Source: Actinomycetota bacterium (GTDB taxonomy: Bacteria > Actinomycetota > Acidimicrobiia > IMCC26256 > PALSA-610). Taken from it: a stretch of DNA of 64,000 bases. The notes beneath the pieces are model-generated. The model was not told the DNA's origin and did not search any database. It saw only the letters and a program-made list of their open reading frames with translations. The position numbers and the translations under genes are program-made. This document shows, one piece after another, positions 50,636 to 58,586 of this stretch. Every line of letters begins with the position of its first letter. Position 1 is the first letter of the stretch. The stretch spans positions 26,786 to 90,785 of the forward strand of contig SXHN01000052.1 of assembly GCA_005773635.1 (NCBI GenBank), in the 5' to 3' direction.

Positions 50636-51427
50636 CTACGAGTTAGAACGCACGATTTGTTGTAGCAACGCGGTGCGGAGAGTGCGGCCAAGACCTGCGA
50701 GATCCGCCCGAGTTGCATCAGCTTTCGCGTTCGCATCCGGATTTCTTTGACGCCGAAAGGGTCCTACAACCTGTTCAAACAACACCAACTCGCGTTCGGC
50801 AAACGCTTTATACATTCTGAGATGGCGGGCTTCTATCCCGACTTGTTGAAATCGTTGCGCAGTTCTGGCGATCGTCAACGCCTCATCGCCGAACAACGGA
50901 CGTTCGCTATCGCTATCGATCGGCACGACCAACCCGAACGACTCCAATTCTGTGAGTTGCTGATCAGACACCCCGGAAGCCGCGGCCAGCTCCGATCGGG
51001 TGAGTGAGACTCCTGAGGACGACAACTGCTCGTGTGAATCATCAGCCTCTGCAAGCAATTGAGCGGCGGACATCGCCGCGCCGCTATCTTGGGCCTGACG
51101 GGCGCGTTCGAAGAGTGCCTGAACGGCTTCCTCGCGCGACGGACGTTGATCGGCAAGGAGTTGATCAAGAGTTAGCTGCCCATCATCGAGTTCCGCGAGA
51201 CGGTCTTTGATTACTTTCAGCGGCAGAAAGTGGTCGCGTTGTTGGGCCAGTATCCAACGAAGGCGTTCCACATCGGTGCGGGCAAACTTGCGGTATCCCG
51301 ACGGCGTGCGTTCGGGTGCGATCAGGCCCTGGCTTTCCAGAAAACGAATTTTGCTGATCGTCACATCATGAAATTCGGGACGCAATTCATTGAGAACATC
51401 GCCAATTGATGCGTGGTTGTCGTTCAT
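50636..51427 (-). CDS. ftsR: MerR-family regulator, FtsR-like
   Basis: The 263-residue protein has a MerR HTH at the N-terminus (SIGDVLNELRPEFHDVTISK, IRFLESQGLIAPERTPSGYR, KFARTDVERLRWILAQQRD). A second winged-helix-like part follows (SLTRSELAAASGVSDQQLTE). Its gene lies between GarA-like and DUF151 genes, as in Mycobacterium and Corynebacterium, where FtsR activates ftsZ transcription. Its start overlaps the FHA gene stop by four bases (ATGA, 51424-51427). Confidence 0.88.
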   Translation of the reverse strand: MNDNHASIGDVLNELRPEFHDVTISKIRFLESQGLIAPERTPSGYRKFARTDVERLRWILAQQRDHFLPLKVIKDRLAELDDGQLTLDQLLADQRPSREEAVQALFERARQAQDSGAAMSAAQLLAEADDSHEQLSSSGVSLTRSELAAASGVSDQQLTELESFGLVVPIDSDSERPLFGDEALTIARTAQRFQQVGIEARHLRMYKAFAERELVLFEQVVGPFRRQRNPDANAKADATRADLAGLGRTLRTALLQQIVRSNS

Positions 51428-51915
51428 GATCCGCCTGCTTGCGAGTCGATCTGTGAGTTCTCGACAAAGCGCAAGCGGTACCGCCCGACTCGTAGTTCAT
51501 CGCCATGATGTAGCAGCGATTCATCGCTTCGGTTTCGGTTGACGTACATGCCATTCAGCGACCCGGCATCGCGCGCAACGAACCCGGCATCTGTCTTCAG
51601 GATCGTGACATGACGCCTGGAAACTGTGATGTCATCGAGGAAAATCTCCGAGCCAGGATGGCGCCCCACCGTTGTGGTTGCAGTGTCGAGCCGAAACGAG
51701 CTCCCCGCGGCCGGGCCCTGGAGCACGACCAGCAACGCTATTCCGCTGGGTAAACCCTCAAGGTACTGCGAAAGGTCATCGGCATCGTCGGAGGCAGTCA
51801 CCGCTGCGAGCGTGAGTGTTGTGTCTTCGGCCATCGCAGCGAGCGACGCACCGCAGCTAGAGCAGTAATTGGCGTTGGCTTCGTTGCCGTGGCCACACCG
51901 GGCGCAAACTTTCAC
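51424..51915 (-). CDS. garA: FHA-domain protein, GarA/OdhI-like with N-terminal zinc ribbon
   Basis: The 163-residue protein starts with a zinc ribbon (VCARCGHGNEANANYCSSCG) absent from the classical GarA. A Thr-rich patch DTTLT at 31-35 occupies the place of the GarA phosphorylation motif ETTS. The FHA domain spans about 60-150 with GRHPGSEIFLDDITVSRRHV and SLNGMYVNRNR. In actinobacteria GarA/OdhI controls 2-oxoglutarate metabolism after Ser/Thr phosphorylation. Synteny with gcvH and FtsR supports orthology. Confidence 0.87.
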   Translation of the reverse strand: MKVCARCGHGNEANANYCSSCGASLAAMAEDTTLTLAAVTASDDADDLSQYLEGLPSGIALLVVLQGPAAGSSFRLDTATTTVGRHPGSEIFLDDITVSRRHVTILKTDAGFVARDAGSLNGMYVNRNRSDESLLHHGDELRVGRYRLRFVENSQIDSQAGGS

Positions 51916-51990
51916 TTCCTGAGGCTAGCCAGTGGGAGTGACGACTCCAACCACTCTGGACCTAAACGTAAGAGTTATCCCACGTCGAGA

Positions 51991-52368
51991 CTATTCCACC
52001 AATGCTCGATACTGCCCGGAGTCCATGAGGCTCTGCACCCCGTCAAGATCACGGACTTCAATGCGGAACATCCATCCGTCGCCATACGGTTGGCTGTTGA
52101 CCAACGCGGGTTGTTCATCGAGCAACTCATTTCGAGCTGTGATTATCCCGGCGAGCGGGGCATAAATCTCCGATACGCTCTTGGTCGATTCCACCTCGGC
52201 GACGTTGGCACCCGCTTCAACGACATCGCCAACCTCCGCTGGGGCTACGTACACGACGTCGCCGAGTGCATCCTGGGCGTAGTCGGTGATGCCGATGGTC
52301 GCGACGGTGCCTTCGAGGCGAATCCATTCATGATCCGTGGTGTAGCGCAACTCTGAGGGAAAGTCCAT
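51991..52368 (-). CDS. gcvH: Glycine cleavage H protein
   Basis: The 125-residue lipoyl carrier shuttles the aminomethyl group between P, T and L proteins. TTDHEWIRLEGTVATIGITD and ALGDVVYVAPAEVGD are standard. The lipoylated Lys63 lies in VESTKSVSEIYAP. GDGWMFRIEVRDL is near the C-terminus. It is first of the block that continues with the FHA gene 75 nt away. Confidence 0.96.
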   Translation of the reverse strand: MDFPSELRYTTDHEWIRLEGTVATIGITDYAQDALGDVVYVAPAEVGDVVEAGANVAEVESTKSVSEIYAPLAGIITARNELLDEQPALVNSQPYGDGWMFRIEVRDLDGVQSLMDSGQYRALVE

Positions 52369-52421
52369 AGCCGAAACTTAGTTGTTGGGTGACGATCTAG
52401 ATGCCTCGTAAGCGCGCCGTA

Positions 52422-53087
52422 TCAAAGGTCGGCAACGCGCGCAGCACGGCCCTCACGCAGCGCGACCCGGGCGAGCGGAATGTACTGCAACACCGCGTAG
52501 TAACCCAGGGCGACGCCCACGATCCCACTTATCCAGCCCACAATCGACATTTCCCAGTACCAGAAACCGTCGATATGCGCAGCAAGCAAAAACATCGGGA
52601 GCGCAGGCATCACGAAAAATGTCCCGGCCTTGCCCGCCCACACGACGTCAATTCGGCGAGCGCCTGCTAGGGCCAGCGTCACCGTCACTGCCCCGACCAA
52701 GACCTCACGTATCAGCACAACCCAGACAAAGATCTTCACCTGAAATGACACGACGTCGAGCACCAACAGCGACACAGCACCCGCGATCATCAGCGCACGG
52801 TCGGCGGTCGGATCTAGCACTTTGCCAATCGTCGAGCCTTGGTCGAATCGTCTAGCTATATACCCGTCAACCCAATCCGTGGCGCCGAGCGATACAAGCA
52901 GCCACGCCGCGATCGCCGGGTGGTCGCTCCCAAACAACAGCCATAGAAACAACGGCACGCACAGCAACCGCACGAAGGAGAAGGCATTCGGGAACGTCCA
53001 CAATCCATTGTCGGTCACCACGAGGCCGTCTGCATCGTCTGACCCGCCTCCGTTGTGCCGCGATTGCGCGTTGTGCGAAGTAGCCAT
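52422..53087 (-). CDS. pgsA: CDP-alcohol phosphatidyltransferase (PgsA-like)
   Basis: The 221-residue membrane enzyme makes phospholipid head groups. The CDP-alcohol signature D-G-x2-A-R-x8-G-x3-D-x3-D appears as DWVDGYIARRFDQGSTIGKVLDPTADRAL (read as DGYIARRFDQ, then GKVLDPTADR). Several hydrophobic segments follow. An N-terminal extension of about 30 polar residues precedes the first helix. Phosphatidylglycerol- or phosphatidylinositol-phosphate synthase are both possible. Its location near gcvH matches a pgsA gene position in mycobacteria. Confidence 0.88.
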   Translation of the reverse strand: MATSHNAQSRHNGGGSDDADGLVVTDNGLWTFPNAFSFVRLLCVPLFLWLLFGSDHPAIAAWLLVSLGATDWVDGYIARRFDQGSTIGKVLDPTADRALMIAGAVSLLVLDVVSFQVKIFVWVVLIREVLVGAVTVTLALAGARRIDVVWAGKAGTFFVMPALPMFLLAAHIDGFWYWEMSIVGWISGIVGVALGYYAVLQYIPLARVALREGRAARVADL

Positions 53088-53111
53088 GCTGATCAGGCTA
53101 ACCGGTGATTC

Positions 53112-54668
53112 TCATACACCGAGCGCCGCACTCTCGGCCCGTGGGTCGGCGCCCACCGCGATTGCACCAGTGTCAAGAAATTCGATTGCGTGCGCGTGCC
53201 CCATTGCATCATCGAAGTCTCGCAACACACGTATCTCGTGTCCTCGGCGAACCAGATCGCGTTGCACAGCGTCTGAGTACCGGGCTTCCAGTTGCACAAC
53301 GCCACTTCCAGGATCGACGTGGAAACGAGGGGCATCGATTGCGAGTTGCGGGTCTTTGCCATCAATGAGCATCTGCACTAACAACTGAAGATGCACCTGC
53401 GCTTGCGCGTGGCCTCCCATCGTGCCAAATACGTGGGTCGGTACATCGTCGCGCAGCACCATCGCCGGTATGAGCGTGTGCAACGGGAGTTTGCCGCCAG
53501 CTAGCACGTTTGGATGCGCGGCCTCGAGGGAAAAAGCCGACCCGCGATTGTGCAAGTTGATTCCCCATCCGGGCACGTGCACTCCGGACCCAATCGCCGT
53601 GAAGTTGGACTGGATCAACGAGATACTCAATCCGTTGCCATCGGTGCAGCACATGTACGCGGTCCCACCGTCAGCGCCCGGCCGGTGCCGCATCGGAATC
53701 GCGCGATTTGGATCGATACGTAGCCGCCGATCTCCGATCCATTCATCGCTGAGCATCGCTGATGTTGCGATAGTCATGGCGTCTGGATCAGCCACAAACT
53801 CGTCTCGGTCTGCCAACGCCAATTTCGCAGTCTCGATCATCACATGATCGCGGTCTGGCCCGTCATGTCCGAGGTCCAACCCATCGACGATACGCAACAT
53901 TTGCAGGGCCGTTACACCCTGAGTTGGCGGCGGAAGCTCGATGACTGTCCGCCCTCGAAATTCGGCTCGGAGCGGCGTTACCCAGGCACCCGTGTGCCCG
54001 GCCAGGTCTTCGATCGTCAGCGACCCTCCGCTGCGTTGTACTGAGGCGACGATTGCCTGCGCTACTTCGCCTTCGTAATACGGTTCCCATCCGTCGGCGC
54101 TCAGCGTATCGATCAACTTCGCAAGACCCGGCTGCACAACGCGGTGATTGGCGCGCACCTCGGGGTAGTTCTCACGAAGATCGGAGTCGTCGATGCCCAT
54201 TGCCCGCAGGATTGCCATGCTTCCGGCAAGTCGAAACGCTCCCGGCTTGGTGAGCACAAATCCTTCGGCCGCAAGCACGAGTGCCCGCTGCGCCAGTTGG
54301 CGGAACGTCTGGGTTCCGAACCGTTGCAACAGTTCGAACCAGCCGCGCACTGCACCTGGCACTGTGATCGTGTGCGCGCCGAAATGCGGCATCGTCTGGT
54401 GGCCTTCACTCCGCACGTCGCGAGCATCTGAACCGGCAGCGCTGCGCCCGGTCGATCGGTAGCCATGCAAATCGCCATCGTGCACCAACGCCAAAAGGTC
54501 GCCACCGTACCCGCAGTAATACGGAGCAACCACGCCGAGTGCCAGATTGGCGGCGACGATTGCGTCGACGGCATTTCCTCCGGATCGCAATACGTCGTAC
54601 CCCGCGAGCGTGGCCAAATAGTGCGGTGTGATCACTGCACCGCTCGCGTAATTGCTCGAACTTCCCAT
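53112..54668 (-). CDS. Gamma-glutamyltransferase-family protein
   Basis: The 518-residue protein is a GGT-like N-terminal nucleophile hydrolase. The N-terminal ALGVVAPYYCGYGGD, SGGNAVDAIVAANLA and LPPPTQGVTALQML are family marks. The predicted autocleavage nucleophile is the Thr in ADGGTAYMCCTDGNG, where the usual Thr-Thr-His is changed. GTMGGHAQAQVHLQL completes the small subunit. ATG 54668 overlaps the lipoprotein stop (TGATG). No signal peptide is visible, so it may act in the cytoplasm. The substrate may not be glutathione. Confidence 0.87.
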   Translation of the reverse strand: MGSSSNYASGAVITPHYLATLAGYDVLRSGGNAVDAIVAANLALGVVAPYYCGYGGDLLALVHDGDLHGYRSTGRSAAGSDARDVRSEGHQTMPHFGAHTITVPGAVRGWFELLQRFGTQTFRQLAQRALVLAAEGFVLTKPGAFRLAGSMAILRAMGIDDSDLRENYPEVRANHRVVQPGLAKLIDTLSADGWEPYYEGEVAQAIVASVQRSGGSLTIEDLAGHTGAWVTPLRAEFRGRTVIELPPPTQGVTALQMLRIVDGLDLGHDGPDRDHVMIETAKLALADRDEFVADPDAMTIATSAMLSDEWIGDRRLRIDPNRAIPMRHRPGADGGTAYMCCTDGNGLSISLIQSNFTAIGSGVHVPGWGINLHNRGSAFSLEAAHPNVLAGGKLPLHTLIPAMVLRDDVPTHVFGTMGGHAQAQVHLQLLVQMLIDGKDPQLAIDAPRFHVDPGSGVVQLEARYSDAVQRDLVRRGHEIRVLRDFDDAMGHAHAIEFLDTGAIAVGADPRAESAALGV

Positions 54669-55111
54669 CACGATTCCTGTGCTGTAAGAAGCCCGAACGG
54701 CGACGCATCGTCGCCAAGGTCGATCTTGCATTCGTCGCGAAGTCGGCGATCGAGACGTTGCGATGCTCCTTCGAAAAACTGCTGAGTCACTTTGAGCTGC
54801 GCTGCTTCTTTGTCGGCCGCCGATCCGTATTGTTTGGTTCCAAACAACACTTCTGCGTAGTCACGAACCACCATCATGTCTTGTCGGGTTGGGCCTTCGT
54901 GCAGCGCCGCGACAATTTCATTCAATGCTCGAATCTGCCTTCGGTGATTGGCATCGGTGTCGTTACCAACCCGATACGCGGATTGGGGTTGGCGCACTAA
55001 TTCGCAAAACGTTGGATCTGCGTTGCATCCCGTCGCGGCCACAGGCAGCACCAAGACGAATATCACCAGAAAACCGCGAGCATGTCCGAACACAGGCTGC
55101 CAACCTAACAT
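54668..55111 (-). CDS. Putative lipoprotein
   Basis: The 147-residue protein has a signal sequence (GFLVIFVLVLPVAATGC) with a lipobox-like ending before Cys and a polar mature part. The helical remainder (RQIRALNEIVAALHEGP, DKEAAQLKVTQQFFEGASQ) contains two further cysteines (FCELV and DECKID). Start ATG 55111 is used; GTG 55093 is an alternative. The start lies only six bases from the divergent acyl-CoA synthetase start. Its stop overlaps the GGT-like start. Confidence 0.65.
   Translation of the reverse strand: MLGWQPVFGHARGFLVIFVLVLPVAATGCNADPTFCELVRQPQSAYRVGNDTDANHRRQIRALNEIVAALHEGPTRQDMMVVRDYAEVLFGTKQYGSAADKEAAQLKVTQQFFEGASQRLDRRLRDECKIDLGDDASPFGLLTAQES
55106..55111 (+). promoter_or_regulatory. 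Possible -10 of a leaderless acyl-CoA synthetase mRNA
   Basis: TAACAT (55106-55111) ends six bases before ATG 55118, so the expected start point equals the start codon. No Shine-Dalgarno sequence precedes this ATG. The -35 region is weak. Confidence 0.35.
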
Positions 55112-55117
55112 CGTCTG

Positions 55118-56698
55118 ATGGCCTTCCAACTCGCAGACCTATTCGAACTTGTTGCCGATGCTGCCCCCGACCGCGTTGCGCTCGTCGCAGGCGAGCGCAG
55201 GCTCACATACGCAGAGCTCGACAATCGCAGCACTCGCTTCGCGCATCACCTTCTGAAGTCCGGCCTCCCCATTGGAGCGTGGGTGGGCATATACGCGTAC
55301 AACCGAGCGGAGTGGATGGAGGCGATGATCGGTTGCTACAAGGCCCGCATGGTGCCCATCAATATCAACTACCGCTATGTCGCCGAGGAGCTTAAATACG
55401 TCTTCGACAACGCCGACTTGGCGGCCGTTGTGTACGAAGCCGAATTCGGTCCCCTTATCGAATCGATTCGTGGTGAGCTTCCAAAGCTCACAACATTCCT
55501 GCGCCTCGAGGACGGCACCGCGGCCACCGACAACCTGCCAGCAGTCGACTACGAAACCGCGCTGGCCGAGGCGAGCGATGATCGAACTGACTTTCCACAA
55601 CGTTGCCCGGAAGATCTCTACGTGCTGTACACCGGCGGCACCACGGGAATGCCGAAAGGCGTGATGTGGCGACACGACGGGATCTTTTTCGCAGCCATGG
55701 GCGGCGGCAACTACGGCGGTCCGGGTATCAACGAGCCCGAGGAAATCGCCGACAAGATCGCTGCTACGCAGTCATGTTCCATGGCGCTCGCGCCCTTGAT
55801 GCACGGCAACGCTCAATGGACATCGTGGGTAACGCTGCTCGGTGGCAACAAGCTGGTCCTATGGTCTTCACGCAAATTCGACCCAGAACTCGTGTGGGAC
55901 CTGTGCGATAGCGAAGGAATCAACACGATTAGTCTGGTCGGCGACGCAATGGCCCGCCCGTTGGTCGATCAACTCGCGCATCGCGAGCCCCCCGCTTCGT
56001 TGTTCGCCCTCGTCAGTGGCGGCGCCATTCTGTCACCTTCGATAAAGGCTCAGATCAACGAACGTATGCCAAATGTCATGGTGCTCGACAGCTTCGGAGC
56101 GTCCGAGACCGGCTCGAACGGCGCTGTAGACATCACGGCGAAAGGCCCACGCTTTCGTATGAATGAGTGGACGACGGTGATCGATGATGCATTCGAGCAG
56201 TGCACTCCCGGCGTCGTCGGAATGCTCGCGCGACGCGGACACGTCCCACTTGGGTATTGGAAGGACGAGTCGAAGAGCGCTGCCACCTTTATCGAACACA
56301 ATGGTGTCCGATGGGCAATACCTGGCGACAAGGCAGTCATCGAGGACGACGGAACAATTACGGTCCTGGGTCGCGGCAGTCAATGCATCAATTCGGGCGG
56401 CGAGAAGATCTTCCCTGAAGAAGTCGAAGCGGCGCTCAAAAGCCACCCTGCAGTGTTCGATGCCACCGTGGTGGGTGTGAGCGATCCTCGATGGGGCGAA
56501 CACGTGAGTGCAGTTGTGCAGTTTCGAGTCGGAGCGGTCGCGTCCGTCGAGGAACTCGCGGCCCATTGCCGCGAGCACATTGCGGGTTACAAAGCTCCTA
56601 AGACGCTCACCGCGGTTGATCTCATGGTGAGGTCGCCCTCCGGCAAACCCGACTACCGCTGGGCCAAAGAACTCGCTGCGAGCCATCACGCGCAGTGA
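55118..56698 (+). CDS. Acyl-CoA synthetase (AMP-forming)
   Basis: The 526-residue protein is an ANL-superfamily enzyme. A3-like motif: LYTGGTTGMPKGVMWRHDG. A5 region: LDSFGASETGSNG. A7-A8: GDKAVIEDDGTITVLGRGSQ, then CINSGGEKIFPEEVEAAL. The final Lys lies in RSPSGKPDYRWAKEL. It activates a carboxylate, probably a fatty or aromatic acid, to its CoA ester. The TGGTTG variant of A3 and the W-x-H-D element are seen in a subset of actinobacterial FadD proteins. No nearby acyl-CoA dehydrogenase is present. Confidence 0.9.
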   Translation: MAFQLADLFELVADAAPDRVALVAGERRLTYAELDNRSTRFAHHLLKSGLPIGAWVGIYAYNRAEWMEAMIGCYKARMVPININYRYVAEELKYVFDNADLAAVVYEAEFGPLIESIRGELPKLTTFLRLEDGTAATDNLPAVDYETALAEASDDRTDFPQRCPEDLYVLYTGGTTGMPKGVMWRHDGIFFAAMGGGNYGGPGINEPEEIADKIAATQSCSMALAPLMHGNAQWTSWVTLLGGNKLVLWSSRKFDPELVWDLCDSEGINTISLVGDAMARPLVDQLAHREPPASLFALVSGGAILSPSIKAQINERMPNVMVLDSFGASETGSNGAVDITAKGPRFRMNEWTTVIDDAFEQCTPGVVGMLARRGHVPLGYWKDESKSAATFIEHNGVRWAIPGDKAVIEDDGTITVLGRGSQCINSGGEKIFPEEVEAALKSHPAVFDATVVGVSDPRWGEHVSAVVQFRVGAVASVEELAAHCREHIAGYKAPKTLTAVDLMVRSPSGKPDYRWAKELAASHHAQ

Positions 56699-56731
56699 AC
56701 GTCGCGCAAAAGCGCTCATTGCGAGACCCGT

Positions 56732-57481
56732 TCACAACAGGCCAGCGAAAGTGCCGCCATCGACTTGAATGCTGGCTCCGGTGACATAGCAAGCTGACTC
56801 AGAGCAAAGAAACGCAGCAATTCGTCCGAAATCGTACGGATCTCCAAGCTTGCCGGCCGGTACGGATCCGGCAAGAGATTCAAGAGTGCCCTCGTCGTAC
56901 ACGCCGGTCAGTCGGTCGGTTGCGTGAAAACCAGGACAAAGATTATTCACCGTGACACCGTGAACCGCGACCTCGCGCGCGGTGATCTTCAAGAAGCTAG
57001 TTATCGCGGCTCGTGCCACACTCGATGCTGCCAGTCCGCCTATCGGCTGTTTCGCTCCCAGCGATGTGATTGCCACAACCCGCCCCCATCGCTGTTGAAT
57101 CATGTGCGGAATCGCGCGCTGGCACATCGCGATCGCACTACGACAATCGAGATCGAACGCATACTGGTATGCGTCGAGTGAGGTTGTGGCAAACGTGCCT
57201 GGAGGCGGGCCACCCGCATTCGCAATCAAAATGTCACAACCGCCGAGGGCATCGTGAGCCTCATCGACGAATCGTCCCGCTTCCTCGGGTTCGCTCAGAT
57301 CCGCGACGATCGCGATCACATCGTCCCCCAACGCAGCACGCGCAGTGGCAAGCTTCGCTTCGTCACGTCCGCAAATGGCGACTTGCGCACCCTCTCGCAC
57401 CAAGGCTTCTGCGGTCGCAAACCCCAAGCCTGCGCTCCCGGCCGCGACGATCGCCCTTTTGCCGATGAGGCCCAGATCCAT
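56732..57481 (-). CDS. Short-chain dehydrogenase-like protein with altered active site
   Basis: The 249-residue protein has the SDR Rossmann fold: the cofactor loop is AGSAGLGFATAEAL, ILIANAGGPPPG follows, and GRVVAITSLGAKQP contains the catalytic Ser. The usual Tyr-x3-Lys is missing: the equivalent segment reads GLAASSVARAAITSFLK. NNLCPGF and VTGASIQVDGGTFAG are present. Such variants are known among FabG-like proteins. It is the last gene of the cox-type accessory operon and begins two bases after the XdhC-type gene. Confidence 0.85.
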   Translation of the reverse strand: MDLGLIGKRAIVAAGSAGLGFATAEALVREGAQVAICGRDEAKLATARAALGDDVIAIVADLSEPEEAGRFVDEAHDALGGCDILIANAGGPPPGTFATTSLDAYQYAFDLDCRSAIAMCQRAIPHMIQQRWGRVVAITSLGAKQPIGGLAASSVARAAITSFLKITAREVAVHGVTVNNLCPGFHATDRLTGVYDEGTLESLAGSVPAGKLGDPYDFGRIAAFLCSESACYVTGASIQVDGGTFAGLL

Positions 57482-57483
57482 AA

Positions 57484-58275
57484 TTAACCATCCTGATTGT
57501 GAATTGGGCCGTCGCCCGTCGTGAGTGGCGCGCCGGCGCGGCCGGTGCGCAACCCGATGATTTCAGCACAGATCGAAACTGCTGTCTCTTCTGGCGTCCT
57601 GCCGCCCAAATCAAGGCCGATCGGCGACCGGACCCGCGCCAACTGGTCGAGGCTCGCGCCCGCCTCTCGTAGACGCTGCAACCGCTTTTCATGTGTCGTG
57701 CGACTCCCCATCGCACCGAGGTAACCCACATCGGTGCTGAGCGAACTCATGATCGCAGGAACATCGAACTTGGTGTCGTGCGTGAGTACGCAAACAGCAT
57801 CTCGGGGGCTCAATGGGTCTGCGACCGACGCAAGGAATCGATCTGGCCAATCATTCACCACAACGTCGGCCATGGGAAAGCGAGCGGTGGTCGCGAACAC
57901 AGGACGCGCATCGCACACAGTCACGTGATACCCAAGCAATTTTGCGACCCGAGCCAACGCGGCCGTGAAATCAACCGCGCCAAAGATGATCATGCGCGGC
58001 GGCGGTGCAAACGACTCAATAAACACAGTCACATCACGTTCACGAGCCTCGCCGCGTTGTCCATAATGCCGAGTGCTCGTGATGCCCGCCGCGAGTTCGC
58101 CCAGAGCGTCGCGAGCGACAACCCTATCGAGATTGGCGTCGCCAAGGCTCCCTAAGGGTGCTGCGCCCGGTTCGATGAGCAATTTGGCTCCAATAGGAAT
58201 CCCTTCGATGATGGTTGCCAAAACAACGGGCCGCTGCGCTGCAAGCGCGTCACGCAGCCGCTCGTATATCACCAT
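57484..58275 (-). CDS. XdhC/CoxI-family protein (Rossmann part)
   Basis: The 263-residue protein resembles the C-terminal part of XdhC/CoxI, which helps insert or sulfurate the molybdenum cofactor of xanthine or CO dehydrogenases. RMIIFGAVDFTAALARVAKL is the nucleotide-binding-like loop, followed by YHVTVCDARPVFATTARFP, VLTHDTKFDVPAIMSSL, VGYLGAMGSRTTHEKRLQRL and PIGLDLGGRTPEETAVSI. It overlaps the small XdhC-N gene by seven bases. Confidence 0.9.
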   Translation of the reverse strand: MVIYERLRDALAAQRPVVLATIIEGIPIGAKLLIEPGAAPLGSLGDANLDRVVARDALGELAAGITSTRHYGQRGEARERDVTVFIESFAPPPRMIIFGAVDFTAALARVAKLLGYHVTVCDARPVFATTARFPMADVVVNDWPDRFLASVADPLSPRDAVCVLTHDTKFDVPAIMSSLSTDVGYLGAMGSRTTHEKRLQRLREAGASLDQLARVRSPIGLDLGGRTPEETAVSICAEIIGLRTGRAGAPLTTGDGPIHNQDG

Positions 58276-58586
58276 GCAAGTTCCTCAACGAACAGGTGAA
58301 TCGTTCCGCCACACGTGAGCCCAACCGCGAACGCATCATCGTCGGAATACCCAAACGTAATGACTCCCGGAGCGCGAGTTCCGTCGAGAACCTCCGTTGC
58401 AGCTGCGACGACCGCGCCCTCCACGCACCCGCCCGACACTGATCCGGCTACTTCGCCAACATCATTCACCACCATCGCCGCGCCAGCGCCGCGCGGGCTT
58501 GAGCCTTCGGTTGCAACGACCCGAGCGACTGCGATGCGACGACCGCTCACTCGCCAACGTTCGATGTCGATGATGACATCTTTCAT
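58269..58586 (-). CDS. XdhC/CoxI N-terminal domain protein
   Basis: The 105-residue protein is the first half of an XdhC/CoxI pair: RRIAVARVVATEGSSPRGAG, then VAGSVSGGCVEGAVVA and VGLTCGGTIHLFVEEL. The conserved cysteines (GGCVEG, LTCGG) are those of the CoxI N-terminal domain. Start overlaps the VWA gene stop by four bases. It likely forms a complex with the Rossmann part encoded next. Confidence 0.9.
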   Translation of the reverse strand: MKDVIIDIERWRVSGRRIAVARVVATEGSSPRGAGAAMVVNDVGEVAGSVSGGCVEGAVVAAATEVLDGTRAPGVITFGYSDDDAFAVGLTCGGTIHLFVEELAW

